Shown piece after piece: positions 8,953 to 19,633 of a DNA stretch of 64,000 nucleotides. Numbering within the stretch: the first letter of the stretch is position 1; every line of letters begins with the position of its first letter. Made by a program: the position numbers and the translations under genes. The DNA comes from Photorhabdus namnaonensis (GTDB lineage: Bacteria; Pseudomonadota; Gammaproteobacteria; Enterobacterales; Enterobacteriaceae). The notes under the pieces were generated by a model. It had not been told where the DNA came from. It was given only the letters and a program-made list of their open reading frames with translations, and ran no database searches. The stretch is taken from NCBI RefSeq assembly GCF_001684335.1, contig NZ_LOIC01000018.1, forward strand, positions 107,778 through 171,777, given 5' to 3'.

Positions 8953-10839
8953 TTAGCAAAAAACAGCTTCTCGAATGACTTCTAATGAGGCAGGATTTTC
9001 AATCAGGGAAAGATCACCGGGTTCACGCCCTTCACATATTGCCTGCATAGTTCGACGCAACATTTTTCCTGAACGTGTTTTGGGAAGCTGAGAGACAAAA
9101 TAGATCCGTGCCGGGCGGCCTACACTGCCAATTTGCTTATTGACCAAATCCATCAAAACTTTTTCCAATACAGCAAAATGCTCGGCGCTTTGGATTTCCT
9201 TCCCATCCTTAAGGACAACAAAGGCAACTGCGGCTTGTCCCTTGATTACATCTTTGATGCCAATAACAGCGACTTCGGCAACATCTTCATGGCTGGCAAT
9301 ACACTCTTCTATCTCCCTTGTTCCCAGACGATGCCCGGCCACATTAATCACATCATCCGAACGCCCCAAAATAAAATAATAACCATCACTATCACGGATA
9401 CCCCAATCGAATGTGGAGTAAACAGTGTGATCAAAGTGTCGCCAATAGGTATTGAGAAAACGTGAATCATCACCATAAATAGTTTGAATACAACCCGGCG
9501 GCAAAGGTCCTTCAATAACGAGCATTCCTTTTTCGTTATCACCACACTCCTCTCCGGTCAGTTCATTGATGAGCTTGACATGAAAGCCATACATCGGGAA
9601 ACCTGTACTGCCAAATCGACTCGGCCTGTCATCCAAAGTGCGGGCGATAGCCATAATCGGCCAACCGGTCTCGGTCTGCCAGTAATTATCTATGACCGGG
9701 ACATTAATAGCCTCAGCAATCCAGCGCGCGGTATGCTCATCTAGCGGTTCTCCCGCCAAATACAATGATTTAAGTGATGAGATATCGTATTCACCAATAC
9801 ATTCCATCGGATACTTTTTCAGTACACGAATAGCCGTCGGCGCTGAAAACATCCGGGTTACCTGATATTTCTCTATTATCCTCCACCAAATGCCCGCATC
9901 CGGCCGTATTGGCAACCCTTCATACATAACCGTCGCCATTCCTGCAATTAAAGGCGCATAGACAATGTAAGAGTGCCCCACGATCCAACCAATATCTGAG
10001 GTGCTAAAAAACACCTCACCCGCTTTACCACCAAAGATAATATCCATAGATGTTGCCAATGCGACGGCATAACCACCAATATCACGCTGTACGCCTTTTG
10101 GCGTACCCGTCGTGCCGGATGTATAGAGCACGCAGGAGGTTTCATTTGATTCAAGCCAAGTCACGGGTACATCAGCATCAAAGTGTTCTTGCCGCAATGT
10201 AGCGAAATCGATATCTCTCCCCGGCACCCAAACCATTTCCGACAGTCCGCGGTTCACCATCAACACATAACGGGGTTTGTGGTTCGCCAGTTCAATAGCT
10301 TTATCCAGTAGCGGCTTATAAGGAATCACTTTTCCACCACGTGATCCCCCATCAGCAGACACCACCAACACAGGTTCAGCATTATCCAGCCGAGTAGCAA
10401 GGCTCTGAGAAGCAAAACCACCGAAGACAACAGAGTGAACAGCACCGATACGGGCGCAAGCGAGCAAAACAAACAAAGCTTCAGCAACCATTGGCATATA
10501 AACTAAAACCCTGTCGCCTTTTTTAACGCCTAGAGAGAGCATCATAGCCGCCGTTCTATTCACTTCCTGATGTAATTCCCTAAAGGTGAATTCTTTCTCA
10601 CTATTCGTTTCTGTTGAAATCGTGATAAGCGCTTTGGCATCGGGCTGGCTTTCCAGCCAGCGATCCACCGCGTTGTAACATAGGTTGGTTTTTCCCCCGC
10701 AAAACCAACGAGCAAAGGGAGGATTGCTATAATCCAGCACTTGCTCAAACGGGTGTTGCCAGAAAATACGTTGCGCCTGTTCAGCCCAGAATGCATTGGG
10801 ATCATCAATGGATTGCTGATAAAAAGCGGTGAATGACAT
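8953..10839 (-). CDS. prpE: Propionyl-CoA synthetase
   Basis: This acyl-CoA synthetase activates propionate to propionyl-CoA with ATP, feeding the 2-methylcitrate cycle in the cytosol. The AMP-binding signature is LYTSGTTGTPKGVQRD, the adenylate motif is YWQTETGWP, and the C-terminal catalytic Lys lies in TRSGKMLRR, where acetylation control is known in this family. The open frame extends further upstream, but I chose the ATG at 10839 (start MSFTAFYQQS) because a TAGGAGAG ribosome-binding site precedes it and the length becomes 628 aa, the usual PrpE size. It is the last gene of prpBCDE, 71 bp after prpD. Confidence 0.96.
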   Translation of the reverse strand: MSFTAFYQQSIDDPNAFWAEQAQRIFWQHPFEQVLDYSNPPFARWFCGGKTNLCYNAVDRWLESQPDAKALITISTETNSEKEFTFRELHQEVNRTAAMMLSLGVKKGDRVLVYMPMVAEALFVLLACARIGAVHSVVFGGFASQSLATRLDNAEPVLVVSADGGSRGGKVIPYKPLLDKAIELANHKPRYVLMVNRGLSEMVWVPGRDIDFATLRQEHFDADVPVTWLESNETSCVLYTSGTTGTPKGVQRDIGGYAVALATSMDIIFGGKAGEVFFSTSDIGWIVGHSYIVYAPLIAGMATVMYEGLPIRPDAGIWWRIIEKYQVTRMFSAPTAIRVLKKYPMECIGEYDISSLKSLYLAGEPLDEHTARWIAEAINVPVIDNYWQTETGWPIMAIARTLDDRPSRFGSTGFPMYGFHVKLINELTGEECGDNEKGMLVIEGPLPPGCIQTIYGDDSRFLNTYWRHFDHTVYSTFDWGIRDSDGYYFILGRSDDVINVAGHRLGTREIEECIASHEDVAEVAVIGIKDVIKGQAAVAFVVLKDGKEIQSAEHFAVLEKVLMDLVNKQIGSVGRPARIYFVSQLPKTRSGKMLRRTMQAICEGREPGDLSLIENPASLEVIREAVFC

Positions 10840-10910
10840 AATCTCTCCTATATGCTGCCGTAGATGATAGAGCGGCACTTGGGAGAGCGGCCGCCAATAA
10901 CATTACAAAT

Positions 10911-12362
10911 CTAAATAACGTACAAATCGAGGTATTCGTTTACAGGCATGTTTTCCAGTGACGAACGGTCAAAAGAAACAGACAGGATTCTGCTTTGCTG
11001 CGTTTCAGGGAACTGACGTGCCAGATTGGTTCTGAATTTTTTCAACAATAATGGAATGCCTTCCTTACGGCGGCGAGCATGGCCGATGGGGAATTCGACT
11101 TTAACTTCATCAAGCCGGCTGCCATCTGTAAACGTAACAGTTAATGCGTTAGCAATAGAGCGTTTTTCCGGATCGTGATAGTCACGAGTAAAATCAAGAT
11201 CTTCCACACACACTATTTTTTCCCGCAGTGCATCAATACGGGGATCTGACGCAACGCTATCTTCGTAATCCGCCGCAGTAAGGCGGCCAAAAATCAAAGG
11301 AATCGCAACCATGTACTGAATACAGTGGTCTCTGTCCGCAGGATTGTTTAACGGGCCTTGTTTATCAATAATCCGTATACAAGCTTCATGGGTACGAATA
11401 GTAATTTTTGTAATGTCATTGATGGTCTTACCCACATCTTTCAATTGCTGATGCAGGCTCATTGCGGCTTCCACCGCGGTTTGCGCATGAAATTCTGCCG
11501 GGAAAGCGATTTTGAACAGCACGTTTTCCATCACATAAGAGCCATAGGCACGCTGGAATTTAAAAGGCTGACCATTGAACAGAACATCATAGAATCCCCA
11601 CGTTTTTGCGGTTAATACCGAGGGATATCCCATTTCACCCTTTTGCGCCATCAAAGCCAAACGCACCGCGCGGGATGTCGCATCGCCGGCAGCCCAAGAT
11701 TTGCGTGAACCGGTATTGGGAGCATGACGGTAAGTTCGCAGTGATTGACCATCAACCCAAGCCAGTGATACCGCACTCAGGATCTCTTCCCGATTCAATC
11801 CCAACATTTCAGCAACAACAGCCGTCGAAGCCACTTTTACCAGCACAACATGATCTAAACCGACTTTATTGAATGCATTCTCCAGTGCAAGACATCCCTG
11901 AATTTCATGCGCTTTAACCATACTCGCCAAAACATCTTTGATCGTAAGAGGCTTTTTCCCACCAGCAACGGCATTTCTTGATAGCCAGTCAGCTATTGCC
12001 AAGATGCCACCGAGGTTATCGGATGGATGCCCCCATTCAGCGGCAAGCCATGTGTCATTGAAGTCTAGCCATCGGATCATCGCACCAATGTTAAATGCCG
12101 CCTGTACCGGATCGAGTTGAAACTGCGTTCCCGGCACGCGCACGCCATTAGGTACCACTGTCCCCGGCACAATCGGCCCCAGTAATTTCTTACAGGCCGG
12201 GTATTCCAGCGCCTCTAACCCACAACCTAACGTATCCAGAAAACAGTAATAAGCCGTTTCATAGGCGATGGATGATGTGATGGCGTAATCCATAACATAA
12301 TCCACAATATCCGCAATCACTTGATCATATTCAGGGCGATTGCTTATAACAGAGGTAGACAT
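10911..12362 (-). CDS. prpD: 2-methylcitrate dehydratase
   Basis: The 483-aa MmgE/PrpD-family protein has the usual full PrpD length. It dehydrates 2-methylcitrate to 2-methyl-cis-aconitate. Conserved stretches include [24 protein letters not shown] near the N-terminus, [14 protein letters not shown] and [25 protein letters not shown] precedes the ATG. It lies 55 bp after prpC in the operon. Confidence 0.96.
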   Translation of the reverse strand: MSTSVISNRPEYDQVIADIVDYVMDYAITSSIAYETAYYCFLDTLGCGLEALEYPACKKLLGPIVPGTVVPNGVRVPGTQFQLDPVQAAFNIGAMIRWLDFNDTWLAAEWGHPSDNLGGILAIADWLSRNAVAGGKKPLTIKDVLASMVKAHEIQGCLALENAFNKVGLDHVVLVKVASTAVVAEMLGLNREEILSAVSLAWVDGQSLRTYRHAPNTGSRKSWAAGDATSRAVRLALMAQKGEMGYPSVLTAKTWGFYDVLFNGQPFKFQRAYGSYVMENVLFKIAFPAEFHAQTAVEAAMSLHQQLKDVGKTINDITKITIRTHEACIRIIDKQGPLNNPADRDHCIQYMVAIPLIFGRLTAADYEDSVASDPRIDALREKIVCVEDLDFTRDYHDPEKRSIANALTVTFTDGSRLDEVKVEFPIGHARRRKEGIPLLLKKFRTNLARQFPETQQSRILSVSFDRSSLENMPVNEYLDLYVI

Positions 12363-12417
12363 AATAATTCCTTGTTAAAAAAACAGTCATGCAAGAATCT
12401 CTGCACCAAAAATAGTG

Positions 12418-13584
12418 CTATCCACGTTTACTAATTGGCGTAAATACCTGATTTTCCGGCCCAGTATAGTTAGCCGCAGGACGAATAATTTTGTTATCAA
12501 TCCTCTGTTCAATGATGTGAGCAGCCCATCCCGCAGTACGGGCAATCACAAACAGTGGTGTAAACATCGCAGTTGGCACCCCCATCATGTGATAAGAAAC
12601 CGCTGAGAACCAATCAAGGTTTGGGAACATTTTTTTATTGGCCCACATCACCGTTTCTATTCGATCCGCGATATCAAACATTTTGGTTGTTCCTGCCTGT
12701 TTGGAAAGCTGCAAAGCCAAATTTTTAATCACTTTGTGACGAGGATCTGAAATGGTATAAACCGGATGACCAAAGCCGATAATGACCTCTTTTCTTTCTA
12801 ATCGCGCCAGGATATCCCTTTCAGCTTCATCAGGATTTTCATAACGCTGTTGAATTTCAAAAGAGACCTCATTTGCTCCACCATGTTTTGGTCCTCTCAA
12901 CGCACCAATCGCTCCGATAATGGCAGAGTAGATATCTGTGCCAGTTCCTGCGATAACCCGGCTGGTAAATGTCGAAGCATTAAATTCATGTTCTGCATAA
13001 AGGATTAGGGAGGTATGCATGGCTTTCCCCCACGACTCACTGGGTTTTTTACCATGCAGGAGGTGAAGAAAATGCCCGCCTATCGACTCATCATCCGTTT
13101 CCACCTCAATACGGCGTCCATTGTGGCTATAGTGATACCAATAGAGCAACATGGAGCTGAGAGAGGCCAGTAATCTATCAGCAATATCACGCGCCCCCGC
13201 AAGATTATGATCGTCTTTTTCAGGTAATGTACAACCAAGAACAGAGGTGCCTGTACGCATAACATCCATCGGATGGGCGGCTGCGGACAATGTTTCCAAT
13301 GCTGCCTTTACGCTACTCGGCAGACCTCGTAATGCTTGTAATTTCGTTTTATAGGCAGCCAGTTCAGCGCAGGAAGGCAATTTTTCATGGATCAGTAGGT
13401 ATGCAACTTCTTCGAATTCACACTGGGTTGCAAGATCAAGAATATCGTAACCACGGTAATGCAGATCATTACCGGTCTTTCCAACGGTACAAAGCGCAGT
13501 GTTACCCGCACTGACGCCAGAAAGTGCTACCGATTTTTTAGGCTTGAAAGTGGTTAACTCAGTCATCGTGTTCTGTTCGCTCAT
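12418..13584 (-). CDS. prpC: 2-methylcitrate synthase
   Basis: This citrate-synthase-family enzyme condenses propionyl-CoA with oxaloacetate. The sequence [11 protein letters not shown]...[22 protein letters not shown] and the catalytic His regions [19 protein letters not shown] and FGHPVYT are those of enterobacterial PrpC. The frame extends to 13725, but the likely start is the ATG at 13584 ([10 protein letters not shown]). It has GAGGTGA just upstream and gives 388 aa, close to the usual 389. The extra N-terminal 47 residues would overlap the prpB 3' end and are not conserved. Confidence 0.95.
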   Translation of the reverse strand: MSEQNTMTELTTFKPKKSVALSGVSAGNTALCTVGKTGNDLHYRGYDILDLATQCEFEEVAYLLIHEKLPSCAELAAYKTKLQALRGLPSSVKAALETLSAAAHPMDVMRTGTSVLGCTLPEKDDHNLAGARDIADRLLASLSSMLLYWYHYSHNGRRIEVETDDESIGGHFLHLLHGKKPSESWGKAMHTSLILYAEHEFNASTFTSRVIAGTGTDIYSAIIGAIGALRGPKHGGANEVSFEIQQRYENPDEAERDILARLERKEVIIGFGHPVYTISDPRHKVIKNLALQLSKQAGTTKMFDIADRIETVMWANKKMFPNLDWFSAVSYHMMGVPTAMFTPLFVIARTAGWAAHIIEQRIDNKIIRPAANYTGPENQVFTPISKRG

Positions 13585-13645
13585 GGGTATCACCTCTACT
13601 GTTTTTATGCCATATAAGACGATGAAATCTAGGTGGAACTGTCCA

Positions 13646-14536
13646 TCATTGAGATTTTTTCTGGGAGAAAAGCACATCCAGTTTTTGTTCAAAATCGTAG
13701 TAGTTGATGCTTTCATATAACTCATTGCGAGTCTGCATCATGCTAATCACATTCTTCTGTGTCCCTTCGCGGCGGAGTGTGGCATAAACCTGCTCGGCGG
13801 CCTTATTCATTGCCCGGAAAGCAGAAAGCGGGTAAAGGGCAATGGAGACGCTCACACTTTTCAATTCCTCAATCGTGAAAAGCGGAGTCGCACCAAATTC
13901 GGTGATATTAGCTAGTATTGGAACCCCGGTTGTTGACGCAAATGCTTGATACATATGTAATTCAGTTATCGCCTCAGGAAACAGCATATCTGCCCCAGCT
14001 TCAATATAGGCTTTTGCCCGATCAAGGGCCGCTGCTAATCCTTCAACAGCCAAAGCGTCAGTGCGGGCCATAATGACGAAATCTTTATCAGTACGGGCAT
14101 CGACTGCGGCCTTGATGCGATCAACCATTTCCTCTTTGGATACAATCTCTTTATTCGGTCGATGACCACAGCGCTTCGCACCGACCTGATCCTCAATGTG
14201 CAACCCCGCCGCTCCTGCTTTAATCATTGAACACACTGTGCGGGCCACATTAAAGGCGGAAGAACCAAAACCGATATCAGCATCCACCAACAATGGCAAA
14301 TCGCATACGTCTGTAATACGGCGGATATCTATTAACACATCATCCAGCGTTGAAATTCCCAGATCAGGCATCCCCAATGAACCCGCCGATACACCACCAC
14401 CAGAAAGATAGATGGCTTTATAGCCAACCCGCTTTGCCAGCAACGCATGGTTAGCATTAATGGCGCCAACGACCTGTAGTGGAGATTCAGCTTTTATAGC
14501 CTGACGAAGTGCCAAACCGGCAGAGGAAAGCGCCAT
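13646..14536 (-). CDS. prpB: 2-methylisocitrate lyase
   Basis: This isocitrate-lyase/PEP-mutase superfamily enzyme splits 2-methylisocitrate into pyruvate and succinate. The active-site loop [12 protein letters not shown] with its catalytic Cys, and [13 protein letters not shown] for Mg binding, are intact. I chose the ATG at 14536 (MALSSAG), which gives 296 aa, equal to the usual length. Start codons further upstream would fall within the leader between the sigma-54 promoter and the gene. It is the first gene of prpBCDE. Confidence 0.95.
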   Translation of the reverse strand: MALSSAGLALRQAIKAESPLQVVGAINANHALLAKRVGYKAIYLSGGGVSAGSLGMPDLGISTLDDVLIDIRRITDVCDLPLLVDADIGFGSSAFNVARTVCSMIKAGAAGLHIEDQVGAKRCGHRPNKEIVSKEEMVDRIKAAVDARTDKDFVIMARTDALAVEGLAAALDRAKAYIEAGADMLFPEAITELHMYQAFASTTGVPILANITEFGATPLFTIEELKSVSVSIALYPLSAFRAMNKAAEQVYATLRREGTQKNVISMMQTRNELYESINYYDFEQKLDVLFSQKKSQ

Positions 14537-14578
14537 ACATGACCTCATTGTTATTGTAATGAAACACATTTGTTACTT

Positions 14579-14594
14579 AGCAATATACGTACCA
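14579..14594 (-). promoter_or_regulatory. Sigma-54 promoter (-24/-12) of prpBCDE
   Basis: On the minus strand TGGTACGTATATTGCT matches the RpoN consensus TGGCACGNNNNTTGCW, with GG and GC separated by exactly 10 nt. The predicted transcription start lies about 30 nt before the prpB ATG. This agrees with the divergent sigma-54 activator prpR next door. Confidence 0.85.
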
Positions 14595-14728
14595 ATAAAA
14601 TAAAAAATGGCTGATAGATTAAAAAAATAAATACAAATCAGACGCTAGCAATTTGTTTTCTAATTAAAAAAAAATACTAAAAATATTCATTATCTTGTGG
14701 CAAAGGGCCATTGATAGAAAAATTCATC

Positions 14729-14785
14729 TGTTTCATAATGAATCAATTACGTTTCACGAAACACGAATGAAACAATTGCGAAACA
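14729..14785. promoter_or_regulatory. Putative PrpR upstream activating sites (GTTTC palindromes)
   Basis: The prpB-prpR intergenic region holds a perfect inverted repeat GTTTCACGAAAC (14751-14762), flanked by further GTTTCAT (14730) and GAAAC half-sites (14768-14784). The spacing, about 150-200 bp upstream of the sigma-54 promoter, suits enhancer-type activator sites bound by PrpR. Protein binding is inferred from position and symmetry. Confidence 0.55.
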
Positions 14786-14869
14786 TTGAATTGTTGTGGC
14801 GGGCAAACGAATAAAGTTCATCCAGGAAAAGTGAAAACAGCATACAGAACGTACAGATAGAGGAATAGC

Positions 14870-16528
14870 ATGGCAGAAACACCATCAGCAGAACGTAATA
14901 AACCGGTCATTTGGACAGTCTCTGTTTCCCGTCTTTTTGATCTCTTCCGTGATATCACACCAGAGTTCGATCATCAGGCCAATATCACACCCATCCAACT
15001 TGGGTTTGAAAATGCGGTTCAACATATCCGTCAGCGGTTAACAACCGAATGTTGTGATGCCGTACTCTGTGCTGGTTCCAACGGAGCCTATCTGAAAAGC
15101 CGTTTGTCGGTACCAGTCATCATTGCCAAGGCCAGCGGTTTCGATTTTATGCAGGCATTGGCCCGTGCACGACAAATCAGCTCCCGTATTGGTGTTATCA
15201 CCTATCAAAACACGTTACCCGCGCTAGAAGAATTTCAGCAACGGTTCAATTTGCGAATTGAACAACGCAGTTACGTAACGGAAGAAGATGCACGGACCCA
15301 AGTCAACGCACTAAAAGCCATTGGCATTAAAGTGATTGTCGGTGCCGGGTTGATTACCGATCTCGCCTATGAAGCTGAATTGGTGGGCGTTTTTGTCTAC
15401 TCTGCTGATTCTATTCGTCAGGCATTCCATGATGCACTGGATATCGCCAGAATGACCAAGCTCAACCAAGCTTCAATTTCTGCCTATTCAACCGAGAATA
15501 GTTTGCTTACTCGCCATACTCTCAATGATATCCGGGGAGACTCAGCGGTAATGGAACATGTGCGCAACACTATTATGCTATATGCCCGCTCGCCTGCCAC
15601 AGTGCTAATACAAGGGGAAAGTGGCACAGGGAAGGAGCTTGTAGCACAAGCCATTCACCATGAATATGCTCTGCGGTATGGTCAGATTGCAGGTAAACAT
15701 CAACGCCCGTTTGTCGCCGTTAACTGCGGCGCCATTGCTGAATCCCTATTGGAAGCTGAATTGTTTGGTTATGAGGAAGGGGCTTTCACTGGTTCACGAC
15801 GTGGAGGGCGTGCAGGTCTTTTTGAAGTTGCCCATCGAGGCACGTTATTTCTGGATGAAATTGGTGAAATGCCACTGCCTCTTCAAACGCGGCTATTGCG
15901 GGTATTAGAAGAAAAATCCGTTGTCAGAGTAGGAGGACACCGCCCCATTGCCGTTGATGTTCGGATCATTTGCGCCACACATTGTGATCTGGATACCTGG
16001 GTACAAGAGGGGCGTTTCCGAACAGACCTGTTCTATCGCCTGAGTGTATTGCGCATCAACATCCCGGCCCTCAAGGAGAGAGGTCACGATATTGGTATAT
16101 TGGCGCTGGAATATCTGCGACGAGCATTCGCCGCATTGAACTTACCGGTATCACAATCAAGAGTGCAAGAGCTTGCCGCCTGTCAGGAGGCGTTGCAAAC
16201 CTATCACTGGCCCGGCAATGTCCGGGAATTACGTAATCTCATAGAACGGGTAACGTTATATCTCAGTGCTCATCCTGAGCATACCTTAACACCAGAATTG
16301 ATATTAGCCCTTTCACCGGAGCGTAAATCTACACTCAAGCTGGCAGAAAAAAGTATAAAACCTTCGTTGACTGAACAATCTTCACTTGTCGCACCACTTT
16401 CAGCCCATGAAACCTTGAAACGGTTTTCTGATGATCGCCAAGCCGCCGCGGAATATCTGGGGATTAGCCGCACTACGCTATGGCGACGATTGAAGAAAGA
16501 GATGGCGGAGGATAAAGAGAATAAATAG
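14870..16528 (+). CDS. prpR: Propionate catabolism sigma-54-dependent activator
   Basis: The 552-aa bacterial enhancer-binding protein has an N-terminal PrpR sensor domain (about 20-200), known to respond to 2-methylcitrate. A central AAA+ domain follows with Walker A GESGTGKE, the sigma-54 contact loop EGAFTGS and Walker [11 protein letters not shown]. The C-terminal Fis-type helix-turn-helix is [21 protein letters not shown] precedes the ATG. It is transcribed divergently from prpBCDE, whose RpoN promoter it should activate. Its stop codon directly abuts the stop codon of the convergent GlxA-type gene. Confidence 0.95.
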   Translation: MAETPSAERNKPVIWTVSVSRLFDLFRDITPEFDHQANITPIQLGFENAVQHIRQRLTTECCDAVLCAGSNGAYLKSRLSVPVIIAKASGFDFMQALARARQISSRIGVITYQNTLPALEEFQQRFNLRIEQRSYVTEEDARTQVNALKAIGIKVIVGAGLITDLAYEAELVGVFVYSADSIRQAFHDALDIARMTKLNQASISAYSTENSLLTRHTLNDIRGDSAVMEHVRNTIMLYARSPATVLIQGESGTGKELVAQAIHHEYALRYGQIAGKHQRPFVAVNCGAIAESLLEAELFGYEEGAFTGSRRGGRAGLFEVAHRGTLFLDEIGEMPLPLQTRLLRVLEEKSVVRVGGHRPIAVDVRIICATHCDLDTWVQEGRFRTDLFYRLSVLRINIPALKERGHDIGILALEYLRRAFAALNLPVSQSRVQELAACQEALQTYHWPGNVRELRNLIERVTLYLSAHPEHTLTPELILALSPERKSTLKLAEKSIKPSLTEQSSLVAPLSAHETLKRFSDDRQAAAEYLGISRTTLWRRLKKEMAEDKENK

Positions 16529-17500
16529 CTAAAATGTCGCTTTGAAGTGCTTACGGTATTCCTGTGGGGTACTACCGAACGCCCGGAAGAAACCACGGCG
16601 TAAAGTATCTTCACAGCCAAAACCGCAACGGGAGGCTATGCACTTAAGCGACAACGTAGATTCAACCAAAAGATGACGCGCCGCTTCCAAACGAAATCGC
16701 TCCACCGCCTTGGCGGGTGTCATTCCTACATGTTGGCTGTAGTGGCGCACGAAACTACGCTCACTCATATTTGCACGGGCGGCCAAAGCTGTAACTGAAA
16801 GATCTCCCGCCAGATTGTTGGTCATCCAGGCGTGTAAATCTGAAAATTTACTCGTGCTGCTTTGTAACGCCAGTGGCGCACTAAACTGCTCCTGTCCGCC
16901 AGAGCGTTTTAGAAACATAACGAGCTCCCGCGCAACATCCAGCGCCAGTTTATGACCGAAATCCTCCTCCAGCAATGCCAGAGCCAAATCAATGCCTGCG
17001 GTGACGCCAGCAGAAGTCCACACTGGGCCATCCTGAATAAAAATGGGATCACATTCTACCCGCAATTTACTGTAACGCCGGGCCAGCTCGGCACAACTAC
17101 TCCAGTGTGTGACGACTCTGCGACCATCAAGCAACCCGCAAGCAGCCAGAATGAATGCCCCGCTGCATATAGACACAATACGCCGGGCCAGCGATGCATG
17201 CCCCTTTAACCAATCACGTAATGGCAAATGGTTCGACGCTGATTCAACGCCAATACCTCCTGCAACGATCAGAGTATCGGCGGGAGAATCCAACTCAGGT
17301 AGGGGTTCTGCCTGCACAGTTATTCCGGCCTGCGTCATCACCTGCCCAGGCTCACAAGCCACGACTTTTATGGCATAAGGCCGCCTGTGGCCGGCTTTCT
17401 CTGCTAGTTCATTGGCTGTGGTAAAGACCTGCAATGGTCCTGAAAGGTCCAGCAGATTTACGTTGGGGAAGATGAGAAAATAGAGCGTTTTAATGTCCAT
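16529..17500 (-). CDS. GlxA-family transcriptional regulator (DJ-1/PfpI domain + AraC HTH)
   Basis: This 323-aa regulator has an N-terminal DJ-1/PfpI domain (about 1-190), with the nucleophile-elbow Cys in IVSICSGAFILAACGLL and TSAGVTAGIDLALALLEED. A C-terminal AraC double helix-turn-helix follows (about 215-320): SVTALAARANMSERSFVRHYSQHVGMTPAKAVERFRLEAARHLL and the second helix IASRCGFGCEDTLRRGFFRAFGSTPQEYRKHF. The family includes FtrA and GlxA-type activators. It is transcribed divergently from the DJ-1 gene that starts at 17677, an obvious candidate target. Confidence 0.9.
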   Translation of the reverse strand: MDIKTLYFLIFPNVNLLDLSGPLQVFTTANELAEKAGHRRPYAIKVVACEPGQVMTQAGITVQAEPLPELDSPADTLIVAGGIGVESASNHLPLRDWLKGHASLARRIVSICSGAFILAACGLLDGRRVVTHWSSCAELARRYSKLRVECDPIFIQDGPVWTSAGVTAGIDLALALLEEDFGHKLALDVARELVMFLKRSGGQEQFSAPLALQSSTSKFSDLHAWMTNNLAGDLSVTALAARANMSERSFVRHYSQHVGMTPAKAVERFRLEAARHLLVESTLSLKCIASRCGFGCEDTLRRGFFRAFGSTPQEYRKHFKATF

Positions 17501-17676
17501 AAGGCAATTATGGCAGTTGGCGTAAATCGTCGCAATATTGGCATATACGCCAATTAGTTTACGGTTACAGTTGTTCCATCAATTTACTACCGGGAATACA
17601 GATATTCAGCGATCGCTAAAAATAGCGGCACATGAATTTCAGTTCTCGTTTCAATCTCGATAAGGAAAACTTCTCC

Positions 17677-18444
17677 ATGAAAAACACATCTAAGGAACAT
17701 CCTGCGGCATTATCTTCGTTAACGAAAACATCGGCTGGAGAAAAACCCACTCTCGCCTTTGTCATTTTTCCAGGCATGACGCCGCTTGATATGATTGGTC
17801 CCGCAACAGTTCTTGAAGTAGGAGGATGGTTAAATATCGAATATGTTTGGCGCGATTTACTTCCGGTGCGTACTGAGCTGGAATATATATCATTCTCGCC
17901 GAGCACTACATTTGAGCAATTAGATAAAGTGGATATTTTGTGTGTTCCCGGTACAGGAAATCCTTATGCTTTGCTTGCCGAATTAGACATGCTTGATTGG
18001 ATGCATAAAGTGGGAAGTAAAGCATCCTGGGTCACAAGCGTGTGTACAGGATCTATCCTGTTAGGGGCCGCAAGCTTGCTAAAAGGGTATCAGGCGGCGA
18101 CTCATTGGTCGATGATAGACGATCTCAACGAATTCGGTGCAATACCGGTTAATAAAAGAGTCGTTATTGATAGAAACCGGGTTACTGGAGGTGGAGTCAC
18201 CGCAGGTATTGATTTCGGTTTAACATTGCTGGCTGAAATCAAAGGTGAAGAATATGCACAAGCAGTCCAATTGGCAATGCAATATAGCCCAGAACCCCCG
18301 TTCAATAGCGGCATGCCAGAATTCGCCGGCAAAGAAATAACTCATGCCACGCTTCAAGCTATATTTTCCAATGTGGAAAAACAGACTCCTGATTACAAAG
18401 AAATCTTAATTAAAAGCGCCAAGAGAATATCAGATATCTACTGA
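17677..18444 (+). CDS. DJ-1/PfpI-family protein, isonitrile hydratase-like
   Basis: This 255-aa single-domain DJ-1/PfpI protein has the catalytic-Cys elbow VTSVCTGSILLGAASLLKG followed by ATHWSMIDDL and VTGGGVTAGIDFGLTLLAE. That combination is typical of isonitrile hydratase (InhA type), which hydrates isonitriles to N-formamides. The frame opens at 17632, but I chose the ATG at 17677, preceded by AAGGAAAA. Photorhabdus and Xenorhabdus make isonitriles such as rhabduscin, so an isonitrile substrate is plausible but unproven. The GlxA-type gene on the opposite strand is the likely regulator. Confidence 0.8.
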   Translation: MKNTSKEHPAALSSLTKTSAGEKPTLAFVIFPGMTPLDMIGPATVLEVGGWLNIEYVWRDLLPVRTELEYISFSPSTTFEQLDKVDILCVPGTGNPYALLAELDMLDWMHKVGSKASWVTSVCTGSILLGAASLLKGYQAATHWSMIDDLNEFGAIPVNKRVVIDRNRVTGGGVTAGIDFGLTLLAEIKGEEYAQAVQLAMQYSPEPPFNSGMPEFAGKEITHATLQAIFSNVEKQTPDYKEILIKSAKRISDIY

Positions 18445-18812
18445 ATATATTTTCGTATGATGGCTTAATTCAACCTGTTTCAGCGGTCGATTATTTACCA
18501 ATAACGGAAATATTTCCTATTCTGAGAACGACTAATTCATAGGTGCATAAATCCAGATTTTTTTTTAGATTAAAAGGTATAGGCAACCAATCCGGTTGCC
18601 GCTTCCAAGAGAAAATTTATCGGATTACAATGTTTCGAATATTATATTTGAGGAATATTCTTTAATTATTCAAATACTATTTCAATTAAAAAGCTTAATA
18701 CCCGACAGAAAAATTATGATTTCAAACTTATCCAAACAATATACCGCTTCTATGTAAAGTTTTGTGCACTTATTTACACGAACTTTCATGCCGATTAAGG
18801 TATCAGCATAAG
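18445..18812. other. Intergenic region with no supported gene
   Basis: About 370 AT-rich bases follow the DJ-1 gene. A short stem GGCAACC-AATCC-GGTTGCC (about 18582-18600) could end transcription but lacks a T-run. I see no coding sequence. Confidence 0.4.
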
Positions 18813-19022
18813 TCAATCGGCTATTTGTTCAATCTTACTCCGGCTCATCACAATGATTTTAATTATCGTTTCATGGTCTATACCATTGTCTATCATTGCA
18901 TACACGATTTTCACAAGCGCCAGTTTTCTACCTATCTGTAATCCTTTTCTGTATCCTTCTCTATATCCTTCTCTATATCCTTCTTGGTATGCTTTCTGCG
19001 TTAGTTTCTGCGCTATTGTCAT
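18813..19022 (-). CDS. Stand-alone Rpn C-terminal tail, copy 1 (RpnS-like small protein)
   Basis: The 69-aa product starts MTIAQKLTQKAYQEGY and ends SRSKIEQIAD. It is the most diverged of three tandem tails and has a tandem EGYR repeat in its linker. The frame stays open upstream to about 19085 (start MLKEGLV), but the ATG at 19022 has GAGGAGG six bases before it, by far the best translation signal. It corresponds to the last 68 residues of the Rpn protein encoded at 19427-20362 and lacks the nuclease domain. I infer an antitoxin-like role by analogy with intragenic RpnS proteins; it could also be inert debris. Confidence 0.55.
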   Translation of the reverse strand: MTIAQKLTQKAYQEGYREGYREGYRKGLQIGRKLALVKIVYAMIDNGIDHETIIKIIVMSRSKIEQIAD

Positions 19023-19121
19023 CAGTACCTCCTCATATTTCAGGGACTGTTCTGCCAGTCGCCAGACAAGCCCCTCTTTTAACACGAATCGTTAAATACC
19101 GATTCAGGCTCTCAGCACGAA

Positions 19122-19328
19122 TCAGTGATGTATTTGTTCAAGTTCTTTCTGGCTCAACCCTGTACTTTTCATTATCGTTTCATGATCGATACCATTATCC
19201 ATCAACGCACGCGCGATTTTCAGACTCGCCCGTTTTTCACCTTTCTGTAATCCTCCTTGATGTGCTTCTTGGCATTTTTGAAGTCCTTCTTGAAGTCCTT
19301 TATGTTTCAATTTCTGCGCTATTGTCAT
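19122..19328 (-). CDS. Stand-alone Rpn C-terminal tail, copy 2 (RpnS-like small protein)
   Basis: This 68-aa product begins MTIAQKLKHKGLQEG and ends LSQKELEQIHH, nearly identical to the tail of the full-length Rpn protein next door. The open frame reaches 19391 from a GTG codon, but the ATG at 19328 carries the same GAGGAGG-TACTG-ATG signal found in the other two copies. It differs from the intact tail mainly in the charged linker (EAHQGGLQKGEKRAS). No nuclease residues are present. Confidence 0.6.
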   Translation of the reverse strand: MTIAQKLKHKGLQEGLQKCQEAHQGGLQKGEKRASLKIARALMDNGIDHETIMKSTGLSQKELEQIHH

Positions 19329-19426
19329 CAGTACCTCCTCATACTTCGGGAACTGTTCTGCCAGTTGCCGGACAAACTCCTCTTCTAACACGAATCTTTA
19401 AATCCGATTCAGGCTCTCAGCACGAA

Positions 19427-19633
19427 TCAGTGATGTATTTGTTCAAGTTCGTTCTGGCTCAACCCTGTGTTTTTCATTATTGTTTCACGATCGATACCAT
19501 TGTTCATCATTCTACAGGCGATTTCCAGAATCGCCTGTTTTTTACCTTTCTGTAATCCTTCTTGATGTGCTTCTTGGCATTTTTGAAGTCCTTCTTGAAG
19601 TCCTTTATGTTTCAATTTCTGCGCTATTGTCAT
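19427..19633 (-). CDS. Internal in-frame ORF of the rpn gene (RpnS-type small product)
   Basis: Within the rpn gene, codons for K-Y-E-E-V-L-M read GAG GAG GTA CTG ATG, placing a near-perfect Shine-Dalgarno six bases before the ATG at 19633. Translation would give a 68-aa C-terminal protein (MTIAQKLKHKG...). Genes-within-genes of this kind are described for E. coli rpn loci, where the small product inhibits the nuclease. The sequence shows the start signal directly; expression is inferred. Confidence 0.6.
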   Translation of the reverse strand: MTIAQKLKHKGLQEGLQKCQEAHQEGLQKGKKQAILEIACRMMNNGIDRETIMKNTGLSQNELEQIHH

